Positions 43,576 to 52,866 are shown, counted from the first letter of the stretch. The stretch: 64,000 bases of DNA from Halalkalibacter akibai JCM 9157 (GCF_000513135.1 NZ_BAUV01000024.1:1-64000), one strand, 5' to 3'. The notes: generated by a model from the sequence alone, not told the origin. A program made the numbers and translations.

Positions 43576-44168
43576 CTCAATATAACGATGAGAAAAGATA
43601 TTTAGGTTGGCTTGACCTTCCTTTGTCTGAAAAGGGAAAAAAGCAACTTGAAAAATCCCGGTTTGCTAGTTCAAAAACGAAACCGGCTTTATTAATTACG
43701 AGTGATTTAAAAAGAACAATAGAAACAGCCAATATCTTATTTCCAACACAGCCATGTATTTCTTTATCTAAGTTAAGAGAATTTCATTTTGGGGAATGGG
43801 AAGGGAAAACATATGAGTTGTTAAAAGAAGAACCCCTATACCAAAAGTGGTTAATGGATTATCAAACAATTTCTCCGCCAAAAGGGGAGACCTTTCAGGA
43901 TTTTAGTGAAAGGACAAATGAAGCTTTTATTGAAGTATTAAATTTAGCTGAAAAAAACAATGTGACAGACATTACGGTTGTCTGTCACGGTGGTGTAATT
44001 AGACAATGGCTTACAGAATTTGCACCAAGAAAGCAGTCTTTTAATGAGTGGCTTGTACCGATTCATTCAAGATTTCAGTTGGAAGGTAACATTGATGACC
44101 TAAGGAGAGGATTAACATTCACTTCATTACTGGAGGAGCCTATCATGGCAAAAATAGATGGGCATTAA
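43533..44168 (+). CDS. cobC: Alpha-ribazole phosphatase CobC (histidine phosphatase)
   Basis: A 211-residue phosphoglycerate-mutase-like phosphatase that removes the phosphate from alpha-ribazole phosphate or the cobalamin phosphate intermediate. The catalytic signature is LIRHGLTQYND (residues 9-19), with REFHFGEWEGKTYE and VVCHGGVIRQWL. Near the C-terminus it has GLTFTSLLEEP where relatives have a Cys-Thr-Ser; the same base change affects the start codon of the next gene. The start overlaps cobS, and the ribosome binding site is GAAGGAGGAG at long spacing. Confidence 0.88.
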   Translation: MGNPLVLTLIRHGLTQYNDEKRYLGWLDLPLSEKGKKQLEKSRFASSKTKPALLITSDLKRTIETANILFPTQPCISLSKLREFHFGEWEGKTYELLKEEPLYQKWLMDYQTISPPKGETFQDFSERTNEAFIEVLNLAEKNNVTDITVVCHGGVIRQWLTEFAPRKQSFNEWLVPIHSRFQLEGNIDDLRRGLTFTSLLEEPIMAKIDGH

Positions 44169-44533
44169 CCTTTTATCAAGACGAACAAACTAATACTTGT
44201 TTTAATGCTTATAAAGAATTAAGGATAAACCCTTTGAATACAATAAATGGAAACGTATTCATATATGGTTTAGAAGCAGTAATAGAAACATTCTTAACTG
44301 ATCACAATCCACGTGGCAGTTTTCAAGGTTGGTTAACTAACTGGCTTAAATGGGAAAAGGATAGTGATTCAAATCTAGTTTTAATTGGAGCTGACGTTGG
44401 TAAGGGGATTGTCCCTCTTGAAAAACACAAACGGTTGTATCGTGATGTAGTTGGATGGTGCTATCAAGATGTTGTAAAGAAGTCCGATCGGGTAGATCTA
44501 ATTTGGTATGGCATAAATCAACAATTAAAGTAA
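44117..44533 (+). CDS. Short CobU-like protein with ATT start
   Basis: About 138 residues of the CobU family, short form. Read in its frame from 44117 it begins (I/M)HFITGGAYHGKNRWALTF, with a Walker-A-like GGAYHGKN, and ends with GADVGKGIVPLEK, RDVVGWCYQDVV and DRVDLIWYGI. The last blocks are the CobU ADRV-type segments. No ATG, GTG or TTG exists in frame between the upstream TGA and the motif. The ATT at 44117, 7 bases after AAGGAGAGG, occupies the place where relatives have ATG. The ORF from 44234 alone lacks the P-loop. It overlaps cobC by about 50 bases. Confidence 0.65.
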   Translation: MHFITGGAYHGKNRWALTFYQDEQTNTCFNAYKELRINPLNTINGNVFIYGLEAVIETFLTDHNPRGSFQGWLTNWLKWEKDSDSNLVLIGADVGKGIVPLEKHKRLYRDVVGWCYQDVVKKSDRVDLIWYGINQQLK

Positions 44534-44548
44534 TGGAGGATAAGCAAA

Positions 44549-45130
44549 ATGAAACTGTATACAAGAACAGGTGACGATGGAAAAACGAGTGTAATCGGGG
44601 GAAGACTTGAGAAGGACGATATAAGGGTTGAAGCATATGGGACAACTGATGAACTAAACTCATTTATTGGTGTAGCTATTTCTCAAATAGATAGTGAGTT
44701 GTTCCCAGATATTAAAGCGGAATTAATAAAAATTCAACACGAATTATTTGATTGTGGTGGGGATTTAGCGGTTGCCAAGAAATCAGAGCATCCTTATAAG
44801 GCAACTCAAGAGATTGTAGATTTTTTAGAAGCGAGAATTGATGAATATATTAAAGAGGCGCCTGAATTAGAAAAATTTATATTACCTGGTGGATGCACAC
44901 TTGCCTCTACATTACACGTTTGTAGAACGGTCACGAGGCGTGCGGAAAGGCATATTACAAGACTGCACCGCGAGTCTGAAATATTTAACCCTATTGTTCT
45001 TAAGTATATCAATCGTCTCTCCGATTATTTATTTGCGATTGCCCGTGTAGCTAATTACCGTTCTGGCATTAATGATGTCGAGTACGAGCGGAGTGCGCTT
45101 GTTTTTAGGGATTCTAAAAAGAAAAAATAG
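44549..45130 (+). CDS. pduO: PduO-type ATP:cob(I)alamin adenosyltransferase
   Basis: A 193-residue trimeric enzyme that attaches the 5'-deoxyadenosyl group to cob(I)alamin or corrinoids. Family pattern: KLYTRTGDDGKTSVIGG at the N-terminus with the ATP-binding residues, VEAYGTTDELNSFIG, FILPGGCTLASTLHVCRT and RRAERHITRLH. It is the last gene of the salvage locus. TGGAGGATAAGCAA precedes the ATG. A terminator follows. Confidence 0.92.
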   Translation: MKLYTRTGDDGKTSVIGGRLEKDDIRVEAYGTTDELNSFIGVAISQIDSELFPDIKAELIKIQHELFDCGGDLAVAKKSEHPYKATQEIVDFLEARIDEYIKEAPELEKFILPGGCTLASTLHVCRTVTRRAERHITRLHRESEIFNPIVLKYINRLSDYLFAIARVANYRSGINDVEYERSALVFRDSKKKK

Positions 45131-45140
45131 TACCAAAGAA

Positions 45141-45176
45141 AGATGTCACAACAAGTTAATTTGTGACATCTTTTTT
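45141..45176 (+). terminator. Terminator ending the B12 salvage locus
   Basis: AGATGTCACAA pairs perfectly with TTGTGACATCT, followed by six Ts. Confidence 0.88.
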
Positions 45177-45268
45177 ACATTTTATTCTATAAAGTTTTGT
45201 AATTATATGGTATTTTTAAGCGTAGATCTCATATATTGAAGGGTGTTCATGTTAGGAGGGGAAGATTT

Positions 45269-46183
45269 TTGAAAAAAGCCTTAATACTTTTACCTTTGTT
45301 GTTCCTTGGTGGTGGGTGTAGTGCAATTGCCTCAGCTAACGACACCAAACCTGCAGTTATGCACTCTTCGTATTTTAAAAGTGAAACAAAACAAAAACCA
45401 ATTGTTTATTGGCCAGTTACCCTAAAAGACAGTTGGAATGAAATGGATCATAATATAACAATGAATGATTTCGGTTTTATTCTAACTCCAGAATTAGATG
45501 AAGATTCATTAAGACAATTAGCAAGTGAATTAGCTAGTCAGATAGATAAGGCAATGGTTAATCCAAAGTTGAAAGAAAATGGAGAAGTGATTGCTGGTCA
45601 GCCACGTGTTATTTTAGCTGAGGAGGAATTGATAGAGACTTTACGAAATTTGGAAGTTGGGACTTCAGAGTTAGAATTGCCAATTTATGTAACAGAACCG
45701 TTGTCAGCCGAAGAGATTCGTGGAATTGATCAAAAAATAGTTGCTTCATATAAATCCTATTTTAATCCATCGGTAGCGGGACGTTCCCAAAACGTCTTTT
45801 TATCATCTGAAGCAATAACAGGGGTTGTAATTGGTCCTGGAGATTCATTTTCTTTTAATCATACAGTTGGACAAAGAACAAGAGAGAGAGGATATCAAGA
45901 AGCAAAGGAAATTGTTGATAAGGAATTTGTTATGGGCATTGGTGGTGGTATTTGTCAAACATCGTCAACGTTATTTAACGCAGTTGATCAGGCTGGATTA
46001 GAAATGATTGAACGCTATACTCACTCACGTGAAGTTGGATATGTACCAGCAGGTCGAGATGCAACAGTTTCTTGGGGCGGACCAGATTTTAGATTTAGGA
46101 ATCCTTTTTCATACCCTGTATTAATTCGCTCCTCTGTTGATAAGCAGCGCGGTGAGATTCAAGTAACCGTTCATAAACACTAA
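45269..46183 (+). CDS. VanW-family lipoprotein
   Basis: A 304-residue lipoprotein (lipobox LGGGC) with a VanW domain: VIGPGDSFSFNHTVGQRT, GIGGGICQTSSTLFNAVDQ and DATVSWGGPDFRFRNPF. Bacillus members such as YoaR are exported and seem linked to peptidoglycan. VanW is named for its place in vancomycin clusters and its enzyme activity is unknown; nothing here implies antibiotic resistance. The TTG start at 45269 follows AGGAGGGG with 7-base spacing and begins the signal peptide directly; the longer frame from 45236 does not. Confidence 0.85.
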   Translation: MKKALILLPLLFLGGGCSAIASANDTKPAVMHSSYFKSETKQKPIVYWPVTLKDSWNEMDHNITMNDFGFILTPELDEDSLRQLASELASQIDKAMVNPKLKENGEVIAGQPRVILAEEELIETLRNLEVGTSELELPIYVTEPLSAEEIRGIDQKIVASYKSYFNPSVAGRSQNVFLSSEAITGVVIGPGDSFSFNHTVGQRTRERGYQEAKEIVDKEFVMGIGGGICQTSSTLFNAVDQAGLEMIERYTHSREVGYVPAGRDATVSWGGPDFRFRNPFSYPVLIRSSVDKQRGEIQVTVHKH

Positions 46184-46197
46184 TTCATAAATAACGG

Positions 46198-46226
46198 GAT
46201 AGCTATGTCATTAGCTATTCTTTTTT
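46198..46226 (+). terminator. Terminator after VanW gene
   Basis: GATAGCTA pairs with TAGCTATT/C around TGTCAT and is followed by six Ts. Confidence 0.75.
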
Positions 46227-46316
46227 GCGTTCCTATTAAAACATCCTCCTTCTGCATAAATCCTATTATTCATTTCATACTAAAGACAAAGTTTTGTTCG
46301 AGGAAGGGTGAGATAA

Positions 46317-47810
46317 ATGCTTGGAAAATGGTTGTTGAAGCAATTTAGAGATAGTCGACATGAGACTATAGACGAGGTCTTAGCTATGTTTCAACAGTCA
46401 AGTGATTTTAGTGTTTATCCGTTAAAAAAAGAATCAAAGACTTTGTACATAGGTTATTATCAGACTATGATTGATAGTACCCGCTTAAACCGTGATCTTA
46501 TTCCTTATGTGACCGCTGGTGAGGAACATAGTCTTGAAACAATATTACCTAAAATCCCCATTCAAAATAAAGAAATCATCACCTCAACACGTCTGCTTCG
46601 AGAAAAAGTGATGCATGGTTCGGTAGTCATTTTTGAAGGAAAACATCCTAAAAAATGTGCTGTGATTGATACTGCTCTTGACTCTAACCGTGCTGTTTCA
46701 CAACCCGAAATGGAATTTACTGTGACGGGACCACAAGAAGCCTTTATTGAATCGTTAGAAACAAACATTAATTTAATTAGGAAGCGTTTGCCACTCCCCA
46801 ACTTACAAGTAAAAGAGATGAAAATAGGGAAAATTACACAAACTAGAGTTTCCATTCTCTATATTGATGGTATTGTCGATCAGGATAATCTGCGGACAAT
46901 GGAACAAAGATTAGCAGCTATTGAATTCGACCAAGTCATCGACTCGAGTAGTCTAGCACAAATGATCAGTGACAACTCGATGTCTATTTTTCCGCAATTA
47001 ATTAATACTGAAAGACCAGAGCGTGTAGCGGCAGTGCTGGCTGAAGGAAAGGTTGCCTTTTTAGCGGATGGATCACCTGATGCCATAATTGGACCGACTA
47101 CTTTAGTGGAGTTCTTTTCTTCATTAGAGGATTATTATCTTCCGTGGCAAATTGCCACTTCAGTACGCTTACTCAGGTTTTTCGCTGTTTTATTTTCAGT
47201 ATTATCAACCCCAATCTATGTGGCTGTACTTACGTTTCATTATGAATTAATACCGAGAGATTTATTATCAACGATTATTGCTTCGAGAAGTAATATTCCG
47301 TTTCCGCCTATACTAGAAGCCATTTTTCTTGAGTTAACGATTGAGTTATTAAGAGAAGCCGGAGCAAGACTGCCTACTAAAGTTGGACAAACGATTGGAA
47401 TTGTTGGTGGAATCGTAATAGGACAGGCTTCTGTTGAGGCTGGCTTAACGAGTAATATTCTATTAATCATTGTTGCTTTAGCAGCACTTGCATCATTCAC
47501 GACACCTGTCTATCAGATGGGGAATACGATTCGTTTAATTCGTTTTCCATTTATTATAACGGCTGCTTTTTTAGGTGGGGTAGGGGTTGCCTTTTGTTGC
47601 TTGTTAACAGTTGTTCATCTATTGAATTTAACCTCTTTAGGTAGACCTTATTTAGAGCCTTTGTATCCACCAAGGTTTACTGACTGGAAAGATGCATTTG
47701 TTAGATTACCCTTTAGTTGGATGTCCTCGCGCCCAGTTTATTTAAGACCGAAAGACAAAGGCCGAGTCAATTTTACTAGAGCCAAGATGAAACATGATAT
47801 TGACGAATAA
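46317..47810 (+). CDS. gerKA: Spore germinant receptor subunit A (GerA family)
   Basis: A 497-residue GerAA/GerKA-type protein. The N-terminal soluble region (about 1-240) is followed by about five helices and the conserved YVAVLTFHYELIPRDLLSTI, FPPILEAIFLELTIELLREAG and KVGQTIGIVGGIVIGQA. The subunit sits in the spore inner membrane and, with B and C, senses germinants. The symbol only marks family level; the germinant is unknown. GGAAGGGTGAGATAA precedes the ATG. It is the first of three genes. Confidence 0.85.
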   Translation: MLGKWLLKQFRDSRHETIDEVLAMFQQSSDFSVYPLKKESKTLYIGYYQTMIDSTRLNRDLIPYVTAGEEHSLETILPKIPIQNKEIITSTRLLREKVMHGSVVIFEGKHPKKCAVIDTALDSNRAVSQPEMEFTVTGPQEAFIESLETNINLIRKRLPLPNLQVKEMKIGKITQTRVSILYIDGIVDQDNLRTMEQRLAAIEFDQVIDSSSLAQMISDNSMSIFPQLINTERPERVAAVLAEGKVAFLADGSPDAIIGPTTLVEFFSSLEDYYLPWQIATSVRLLRFFAVLFSVLSTPIYVAVLTFHYELIPRDLLSTIIASRSNIPFPPILEAIFLELTIELLREAGARLPTKVGQTIGIVGGIVIGQASVEAGLTSNILLIIVALAALASFTTPVYQMGNTIRLIRFPFIITAAFLGGVGVAFCCLLTVVHLLNLTSLGRPYLEPLYPPRFTDWKDAFVRLPFSWMSSRPVYLRPKDKGRVNFTRAKMKHDIDE

Positions 47811-47824
47811 AAGGAGGTGGAAGT

Positions 47825-48937
47825 GTGGATAAGCCCATAAAAGAACAGTTTTTAGTGTCAGGCTTTTTAACCTTCTTCCTTATTAACGGTATGCAAGTTG
47901 GGGTTGGGATTCTTAGTTTTCAGAGAAATATTGTAAAAACTGCTGGATATGATGGTTGGATTTCTGTTTTAGTAGCAGGAGTAGCCGTTCATATCATCGT
48001 TGCTTGTATTTATCTATTGTTAAAACGCACTGATGGGGATTTAGTTACCATTCATCAGAAACTTTTCGGAAAATGGGTAGGGAATGTATTAAGCCTTTTT
48101 GTTTGTTTCTATTTCATTGCATTAGCGACGACTGTGTTAAGAGCTTATATTGAAATTGTTCAAGTTTGGATGTTTCCAGATTTACCTACTTGGTCGATTG
48201 CAATTGTTGCCGCCTTATTTTTTTATTACGTTGTTTCAGGAGGGTTTCGTACAGTTGTTGGTTTAACATTTATTGGGGTGATCATTCCCGTTTTATTAAC
48301 ACCGATGTTATTATTACCATTAGAATATGCTCAATTTATTAACATACTACCAATTGCTAAACATTCTCTTACTGAAATCGCTCTTGGTGCTAAAGAGACA
48401 ACTCTGAGCTTTATTGGATTTGAGTTGTTACTTCTTTATTATCCTTTTTTAAAAAATAGAAAGTTAACTCAGAAATGGGCTCAACTAGGTGTGTTCTCTA
48501 CGAATTTTTCTTACACGATTTTAATGGTCATTAGCTTGGCATTTTATAGTGAAGAACAGCTTAATAAAACAATTTGGGCAACCTTAACTTTATTTAAAGT
48601 TGTCCAATTACCTTTTATGGAAAGGTTTGAATATATTGGTATATCAATGTGGATGTTTTTAATTGCACCCAATATTGCTTTAGCGTTATGGGGGGCTAGT
48701 AGGTGCGCCAAAAGAGCTTTCACGATGAACCAACGACTTGCACTCGTTGTCGCATTAGCCATTATGACAATTACAGTTATCTTCTTACCTACCAGACAAG
48801 AAGTAAATCTATTTTCAAATTGGGTTGGTGAGGTTGGATTTTATTTTGTCTTTGTTTATATCCCTTTCCTTGTCCTATTACAAATCATTGTCTTGAAAAT
48901 AAGGAGTGGTAAACGTGAGCAAACAACTAATATGTAG
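47825..48937 (+). CDS. gerKB: Spore germinant receptor subunit B (GerB family)
   Basis: A 370-residue protein with about ten helices, of the GerAB/APC-like transporter fold. Segments such as FFLINGMQVGVGILSFQR and GYDGWISVLVAG near the N-terminus are typical. By analogy with GerAB it holds the germinant pocket. GTG start after AAAGGAGGTGGAAGT. The C gene starts inside its last 23 bases. Confidence 0.88.
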   Translation: MDKPIKEQFLVSGFLTFFLINGMQVGVGILSFQRNIVKTAGYDGWISVLVAGVAVHIIVACIYLLLKRTDGDLVTIHQKLFGKWVGNVLSLFVCFYFIALATTVLRAYIEIVQVWMFPDLPTWSIAIVAALFFYYVVSGGFRTVVGLTFIGVIIPVLLTPMLLLPLEYAQFINILPIAKHSLTEIALGAKETTLSFIGFELLLLYYPFLKNRKLTQKWAQLGVFSTNFSYTILMVISLAFYSEEQLNKTIWATLTLFKVVQLPFMERFEYIGISMWMFLIAPNIALALWGASRCAKRAFTMNQRLALVVALAIMTITVIFLPTRQEVNLFSNWVGEVGFYFVFVYIPFLVLLQIIVLKIRSGKREQTTNM

Positions 48938-50027
48938 ATTAATGCTTAGTTTACTGATTGTTAGTTTATTATCTGGGTGTCTTGAAACACGAATAGTGGA
49001 TGAGGTCGCGATGATTCGAGCGGCTGCTTTTGACATAGAAGACGATACTCGCATAAAACTTACAGCGAATTTTCCAACCTTTCCTGAAGAGGGGGAGGGA
49101 AACGTATTAAAAGATGGCACCATAACAGCATCTGGTGAAACGACAAAAGGCACTAAAGTTATTTTGAATAGCCGTACTCAAAAACCTATTGTATTTGGTC
49201 AATTGCGTGTCCTTTTATTTAGTGAAGAGCTTGCTAAACAAGGAATAGAGTTATATGTAGACGCGATGTACCGTGATCCTTCTGTTGGTAACCGAATTTA
49301 TTTGGCGATAACGGAAGGGGATGATGCAGCTAAATTCCTTGAGGCTGAAAAGCAGGGTGGAGAGTTATCAGGAGTTTATTTGCCTGAATTAATTGAACAA
49401 AATATGGAAACAAGCTTCTTAGTACCAGTTAATATGCACCAGTTTTTGTTTAGTTTGTATAACGACGGAAGAGATCCTTATTTACCTGTTTTAAGAATGA
49501 ACGATAACAATGATTATGCATGGGGAACCGCTTTATTTTCAGGTGAAGTTCTTCATTCAATGCTTGATCATGATGACTCGTTCATGTTAAAAATGATGAT
49601 GCAAACGACGAGGCAAGCAACAAAGCAATTTGAACTCGTGAATGGTGAACAAACAAATTATGTTGTGATTGAAAACATTAGCAGCGATGTAACAAGAACA
49701 ATAGATAAAACAGGGGAAACACCAACTTTTATTGTTACGATTGAGATTAATGGAGCGATTGAAGATTACGATGGTGAAGAAAACTTAGATGATCAAAACA
49801 CGATAAAAGAAATTGAAAAATCAATAGAAAAGCAGATCCAAACGCAAACACAGGAATTATTATTGAAATTTCAGCAAGATGGTATAGATCCAGTTGGGGT
49901 TGGAGAGAAATACCGAAGTACGACTAGAGATTGGAATGCTCAAACATGGCAAAATGAGATCTACCCCAAAGTTGAAATGGTCGTTCACACTAATTTAAAA
50001 CTCATACAATCGGGTGCGGTCGAATAA
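48915..50027 (+). CDS. gerKC: Spore germinant receptor subunit C (GerC lipoprotein)
   Basis: A 370-residue lipoprotein with signal peptide and lipobox SLLSGC (about residues 16-21). Typical GerAC features follow: ETRIVDEVAMIRAAAFDIED, QLRVLLFSEELAKQGI and FLEAEKQGG. The C-terminal third ends DWNAQTWQNEIYPKVEM. It anchors to the outer face of the spore inner membrane. The GTG at 48915 has AAGGAG 8 bases upstream, which decides the start over 48906. It overlaps the B gene. Confidence 0.88.
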   Translation: MSKQLICRLMLSLLIVSLLSGCLETRIVDEVAMIRAAAFDIEDDTRIKLTANFPTFPEEGEGNVLKDGTITASGETTKGTKVILNSRTQKPIVFGQLRVLLFSEELAKQGIELYVDAMYRDPSVGNRIYLAITEGDDAAKFLEAEKQGGELSGVYLPELIEQNMETSFLVPVNMHQFLFSLYNDGRDPYLPVLRMNDNNDYAWGTALFSGEVLHSMLDHDDSFMLKMMMQTTRQATKQFELVNGEQTNYVVIENISSDVTRTIDKTGETPTFIVTIEINGAIEDYDGEENLDDQNTIKEIEKSIEKQIQTQTQELLLKFQQDGIDPVGVGEKYRSTTRDWNAQTWQNEIYPKVEMVVHTNLKLIQSGAVE

Positions 50028-50108
50028 AAAAATGGAATAATTTATCTCTAACCTCCATAGGATAAAACGTGTGACATTTGAGAAGGTTCTTAATTCAAGG
50101 AGGACATC

Positions 50109-51056
50109 ATGGTAGATTTTATAAAACGAATTTGTATAGCTCTTGCTTTGGCTACATTTATCGGGTTATTGTTTATGACTACAACGACCACTTTTGCCGA
50201 AACAAAAACAGAAGTGCCAGAGGAGCTTTTCGAAGCGCTTATCTGGCCTACTGTTGGTGAAGTGACCGATACGTATGGGACAAGAGGTGGCAAGCATTAC
50301 GGCATTGATGTAGCAGCACCAGAAGGAACAAACGTTGTCTCAATTGCTGATGGAGTTGTTACTCGTTCGTATTATTCGGATACATATGGTAATGTAATTT
50401 TTATTGAGCATTTAAATGGTCTTGAGACCGTATATGCGCACCTGCACGTAAGAGGAGCAGAAGAAGGACAAGCAGTCACAGAAGGAGAATCGATTGGTAC
50501 GGTTGGTAATACAGGGCGTTCGTCAGGTAATCACCTCCACTTTGAAGTACATAAAGGCAATTGGAATATTGATAAATCAGAATCAATAGATCCGTTTTTG
50601 GTGTTATCGAATGAACCAGAATTTATGTTTGCATCTCTGGGAGTGGATTCTCCTTATGGACAAGACTGGAAACAAAGAAAAAGTACATTTGTTATGAGTC
50701 CGAAAATTCTCGAAGATCGCACCGAGATTAAAGTGGTAGATTCTGAAGAAATGAGAAAAGTCAAATCTCTTGAAACAATAGAAGTAGTTGTTAAGTCAGG
50801 AGATACTCTTTGGAGTATAGCTAGTTCATACAATATGACAGTAGAACAATTAAAAAATTTAAATGACATTACAGATGAGCGAATTAATGTGGATGACAAA
50901 CTGGTGGTTGAACAAACCAATATTCATATCATTCAACAAGGGGATACACTTACGTCTATAGCAGCTCAATACGGCCAAACGGCTGCTGAAATTATGAAAC
51001 AGAATCAACTAGATTCAGATGTTATTTTTCCGGGTGAAAAAATCGTCATTTTCTAA
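50109..51056 (+). CDS. M23 metalloendopeptidase with two LysM domains
   Basis: A 315-residue secreted or membrane-anchored protein. An N-terminal signal/anchor helix covers about 8-27. The LytM/M23 peptidase domain has the zinc site HYGIDVAAP (His, Asp), HLH and HLHFEVHKG (final His), all present, so it should be active. Two LysM repeats follow at the C-terminus: VVKSGDTLWSIASSYNMT and IIQQGDTLTSIAAQYGQT. It probably cleaves peptide cross-links in peptidoglycan. Position after the ger operon suggests a role in spores, but that is an inference. GGAGGACATC precedes the ATG. Confidence 0.88.
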   Translation: MVDFIKRICIALALATFIGLLFMTTTTTFAETKTEVPEELFEALIWPTVGEVTDTYGTRGGKHYGIDVAAPEGTNVVSIADGVVTRSYYSDTYGNVIFIEHLNGLETVYAHLHVRGAEEGQAVTEGESIGTVGNTGRSSGNHLHFEVHKGNWNIDKSESIDPFLVLSNEPEFMFASLGVDSPYGQDWKQRKSTFVMSPKILEDRTEIKVVDSEEMRKVKSLETIEVVVKSGDTLWSIASSYNMTVEQLKNLNDITDERINVDDKLVVEQTNIHIIQQGDTLTSIAAQYGQTAAEIMKQNQLDSDVIFPGEKIVIF

Positions 51057-51122
51057 TCTATTCAAAAAACTTGTCGAATATGGTAAAATAAGGTCAGTTA
51101 AGAGTATGAGGATGACAGTTGA

Positions 51123-51511
51123 ATGATGATTGAGCAGATTAATGTGAACACAGAATTATTCCAATGGTTAAATAAGAAAACGGACCTTAACAGTTCTCAG
51201 GTTGATTTAGTAGATGGATTTATTTTCATGCTAAAAAAAATAAACCATCATAAGTCCATTCGATTAGTTGATGATAAAAAGCTCCACCTCGGTTTTGGCG
51301 CTCGCACGATCGGACATTCGGTTATGAACTAATGAAACAAAAAGGGAAAAATAGAGTAGCTCATTTATATCAATTTTATATTGACGTTGCTTTTGCCGAG
51401 AGGTTAGTAGAAGTCAGATTAAATAGTGTAGTTGTTACGATGAAAGGAAGAGAATACCTGTTAAAAAACCGTGATGAGCAGTTAGAGGTTTTATTCAGGT
51501 ATATTTGGTAG
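51123..51511 (+). pseudogene. Hypothetical protein, one-base frameshift
   Basis: An unrecognised soluble protein of about 129 residues once the frame is mended. The first part runs MIEQINVNTELFQWLNK to LHLGFG and stops at 51332. The second frame continues RSHDRTFGYELMKQKGKN and ends VLFRYIW at 51511. One base is missing in GGTTTTGGCGC (51291-51301). GAGGATGACAGTTGA precedes the ATG. A terminator follows. It may be cotranscribed with the M23-LysM gene 66 bases upstream. I cannot assign a function. Confidence 0.6.
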
Positions 51512-51537
51512 GCTAACTAGCAAGGGTGAATTTTAAA

Positions 51538-51596
51538 AAGAGATAAGGTGCTTGAAACTTAAGGAAAAAGTTTTAATCACCTTATCTCTTTTTTAC
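51538..51596 (+). terminator. Terminator with long loop after hypothetical gene
   Basis: A perfect 13-bp stem, AAGAGATAAGGTG (51538-51550) paired with CACCTTATCTCTT (51578-51590), encloses a 27-base loop and is followed by Ts. The 209 bases from there to the next gene show no ORF. Confidence 0.75.
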
Positions 51597-51805
51597 AATC
51601 TGTTACCGTGCATTGAGTGAATTTTGGAATATGGTCTTACTGGTAACGAAGTGGACTGGAGCGAAAAAGGAATGAACATGTAAATTTACCCTCTAACACT
51701 ATGTGTGTGAAAACAGCCATTTACCAAAAACAATGGTGTAAGTAAAAATAAAAGCGTATGCTTTGCCATCTTAAATCATATATATGAGTAGGAGGAGGGG
51801 GTAAA

Positions 51806-52860
51806 ATGAAATATACGGTCCAAAAGGGAGATACTCTAGCAAAGGTTGCTTATTTATTCAAAGTTAGACCATTTGATTTACTACTATTTAATCCACATAT
51901 TTATTCGGAGCAAAGTTATCTTTATCCAGGATTAGACCTTCATGTACCGTCTATTAACAGAGATCTTCCACTCATAGGCGATGATGTTCATACAAACTTA
52001 GAGTTCGGTCAAACCGACATTGAAAATAAAATACCAGAGCTACGAAATAAAGGCATTCATGTGGAAATCATTGGCTATTCAGTTATGAATCAACCACTCT
52101 ATGCCTTTAAAATTGGTGAAGGAAAAAAGGAAATATTCTACTCGGGTGGATGGCATGCGAATGAATGGCATACAAGTAAATTCTTAGTTCAGTACATAGA
52201 ACAACTAGCGGAGCATAAGCAAAATAAAACGTTATGGAATGGTTATGATATCGATAAAATTCTAAATGACATTACTTTGTATATCGTACCTCTTGTTAAT
52301 CCAGATGGGGTTGACCTCGTTCTTCAAGGTATTTATCCTAGTCACCCTTACTATGAGGATGTTCTAGCGATAAATAAAGGAATGAAAAGGTTTGAGCATT
52401 GGTCAAGTAACATAAGAGGTGTCGACCTAAATCATCAATGGCCTGCAGGATGGGAAATAGAGGCAGTCGAAAGTCCTCAAGAACCATGGTCTCGTCATTA
52501 CAGCGGGAAAGCACCACTCACGGAACCAGAAGCAATGGCGGTCTATACTTTTACGAATAAACATTCTTTTTCTCACGTGTTGGCTTTTCATTCACAAGGT
52601 CAGGTTATTTATTGGGGCTATCGTGGCATGGAACCTTTAGAAAGCAAGGAGATGGTCGAACGACTATCCTTGCTTCTTCATATACGCCCGTTCATACAGC
52701 TGAAAGTGATGGAGGGTATAAGGATTGGTTTATCCAAGAAACGGGTAGGCCTGGATTCACTGTGGAGGTTGGGGTTGGAACAAATCCATTATCCGTTAAA
52801 GCATTTGCCGAGATTTGGTCCAACAACAGTATGCTTGCACTTGAAGGATTAATTTTATAA
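51806..52860 (+). pseudogene. LysM-M14 gamma-D-glutamyl-diamino acid peptidase, one-base frameshift
   Basis: An N-terminal LysM repeat (YTVQKGDTLAKVAYLFKV) is followed by an M14 zinc carboxypeptidase domain. HANEWH holds the first zinc His and Glu, NPDGVDLV follows, and DLNHQWPAGW marks the endopeptidase-I type that cuts gamma-D-Glu-diaminopimelate bonds. The third His is in FHSQGQVIYWG. At about 52672 one base is missing (CTTGCTTC): the frame then runs into unrelated residues. The next frame supplies ASSYTPVHTAESDGGYKDW and FTVEVGVGTNPL, with the catalytic Glu, to 52860. Repaired length is about 351 residues. Confidence 0.82.
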
Positions 52861-52866
52861 ATAAAG

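Noticed and set aside
44234-44533. Start of the CobU-like gene at 44234
   Set aside because: It would drop the P-loop and about 39 conserved residues that are present in the same frame just upstream.
45269-46183. VanW gene as a vancomycin resistance marker
   Set aside because: No vanH/A/X or regulator genes are present; VanW-domain proteins are common in Bacillus outside such clusters.
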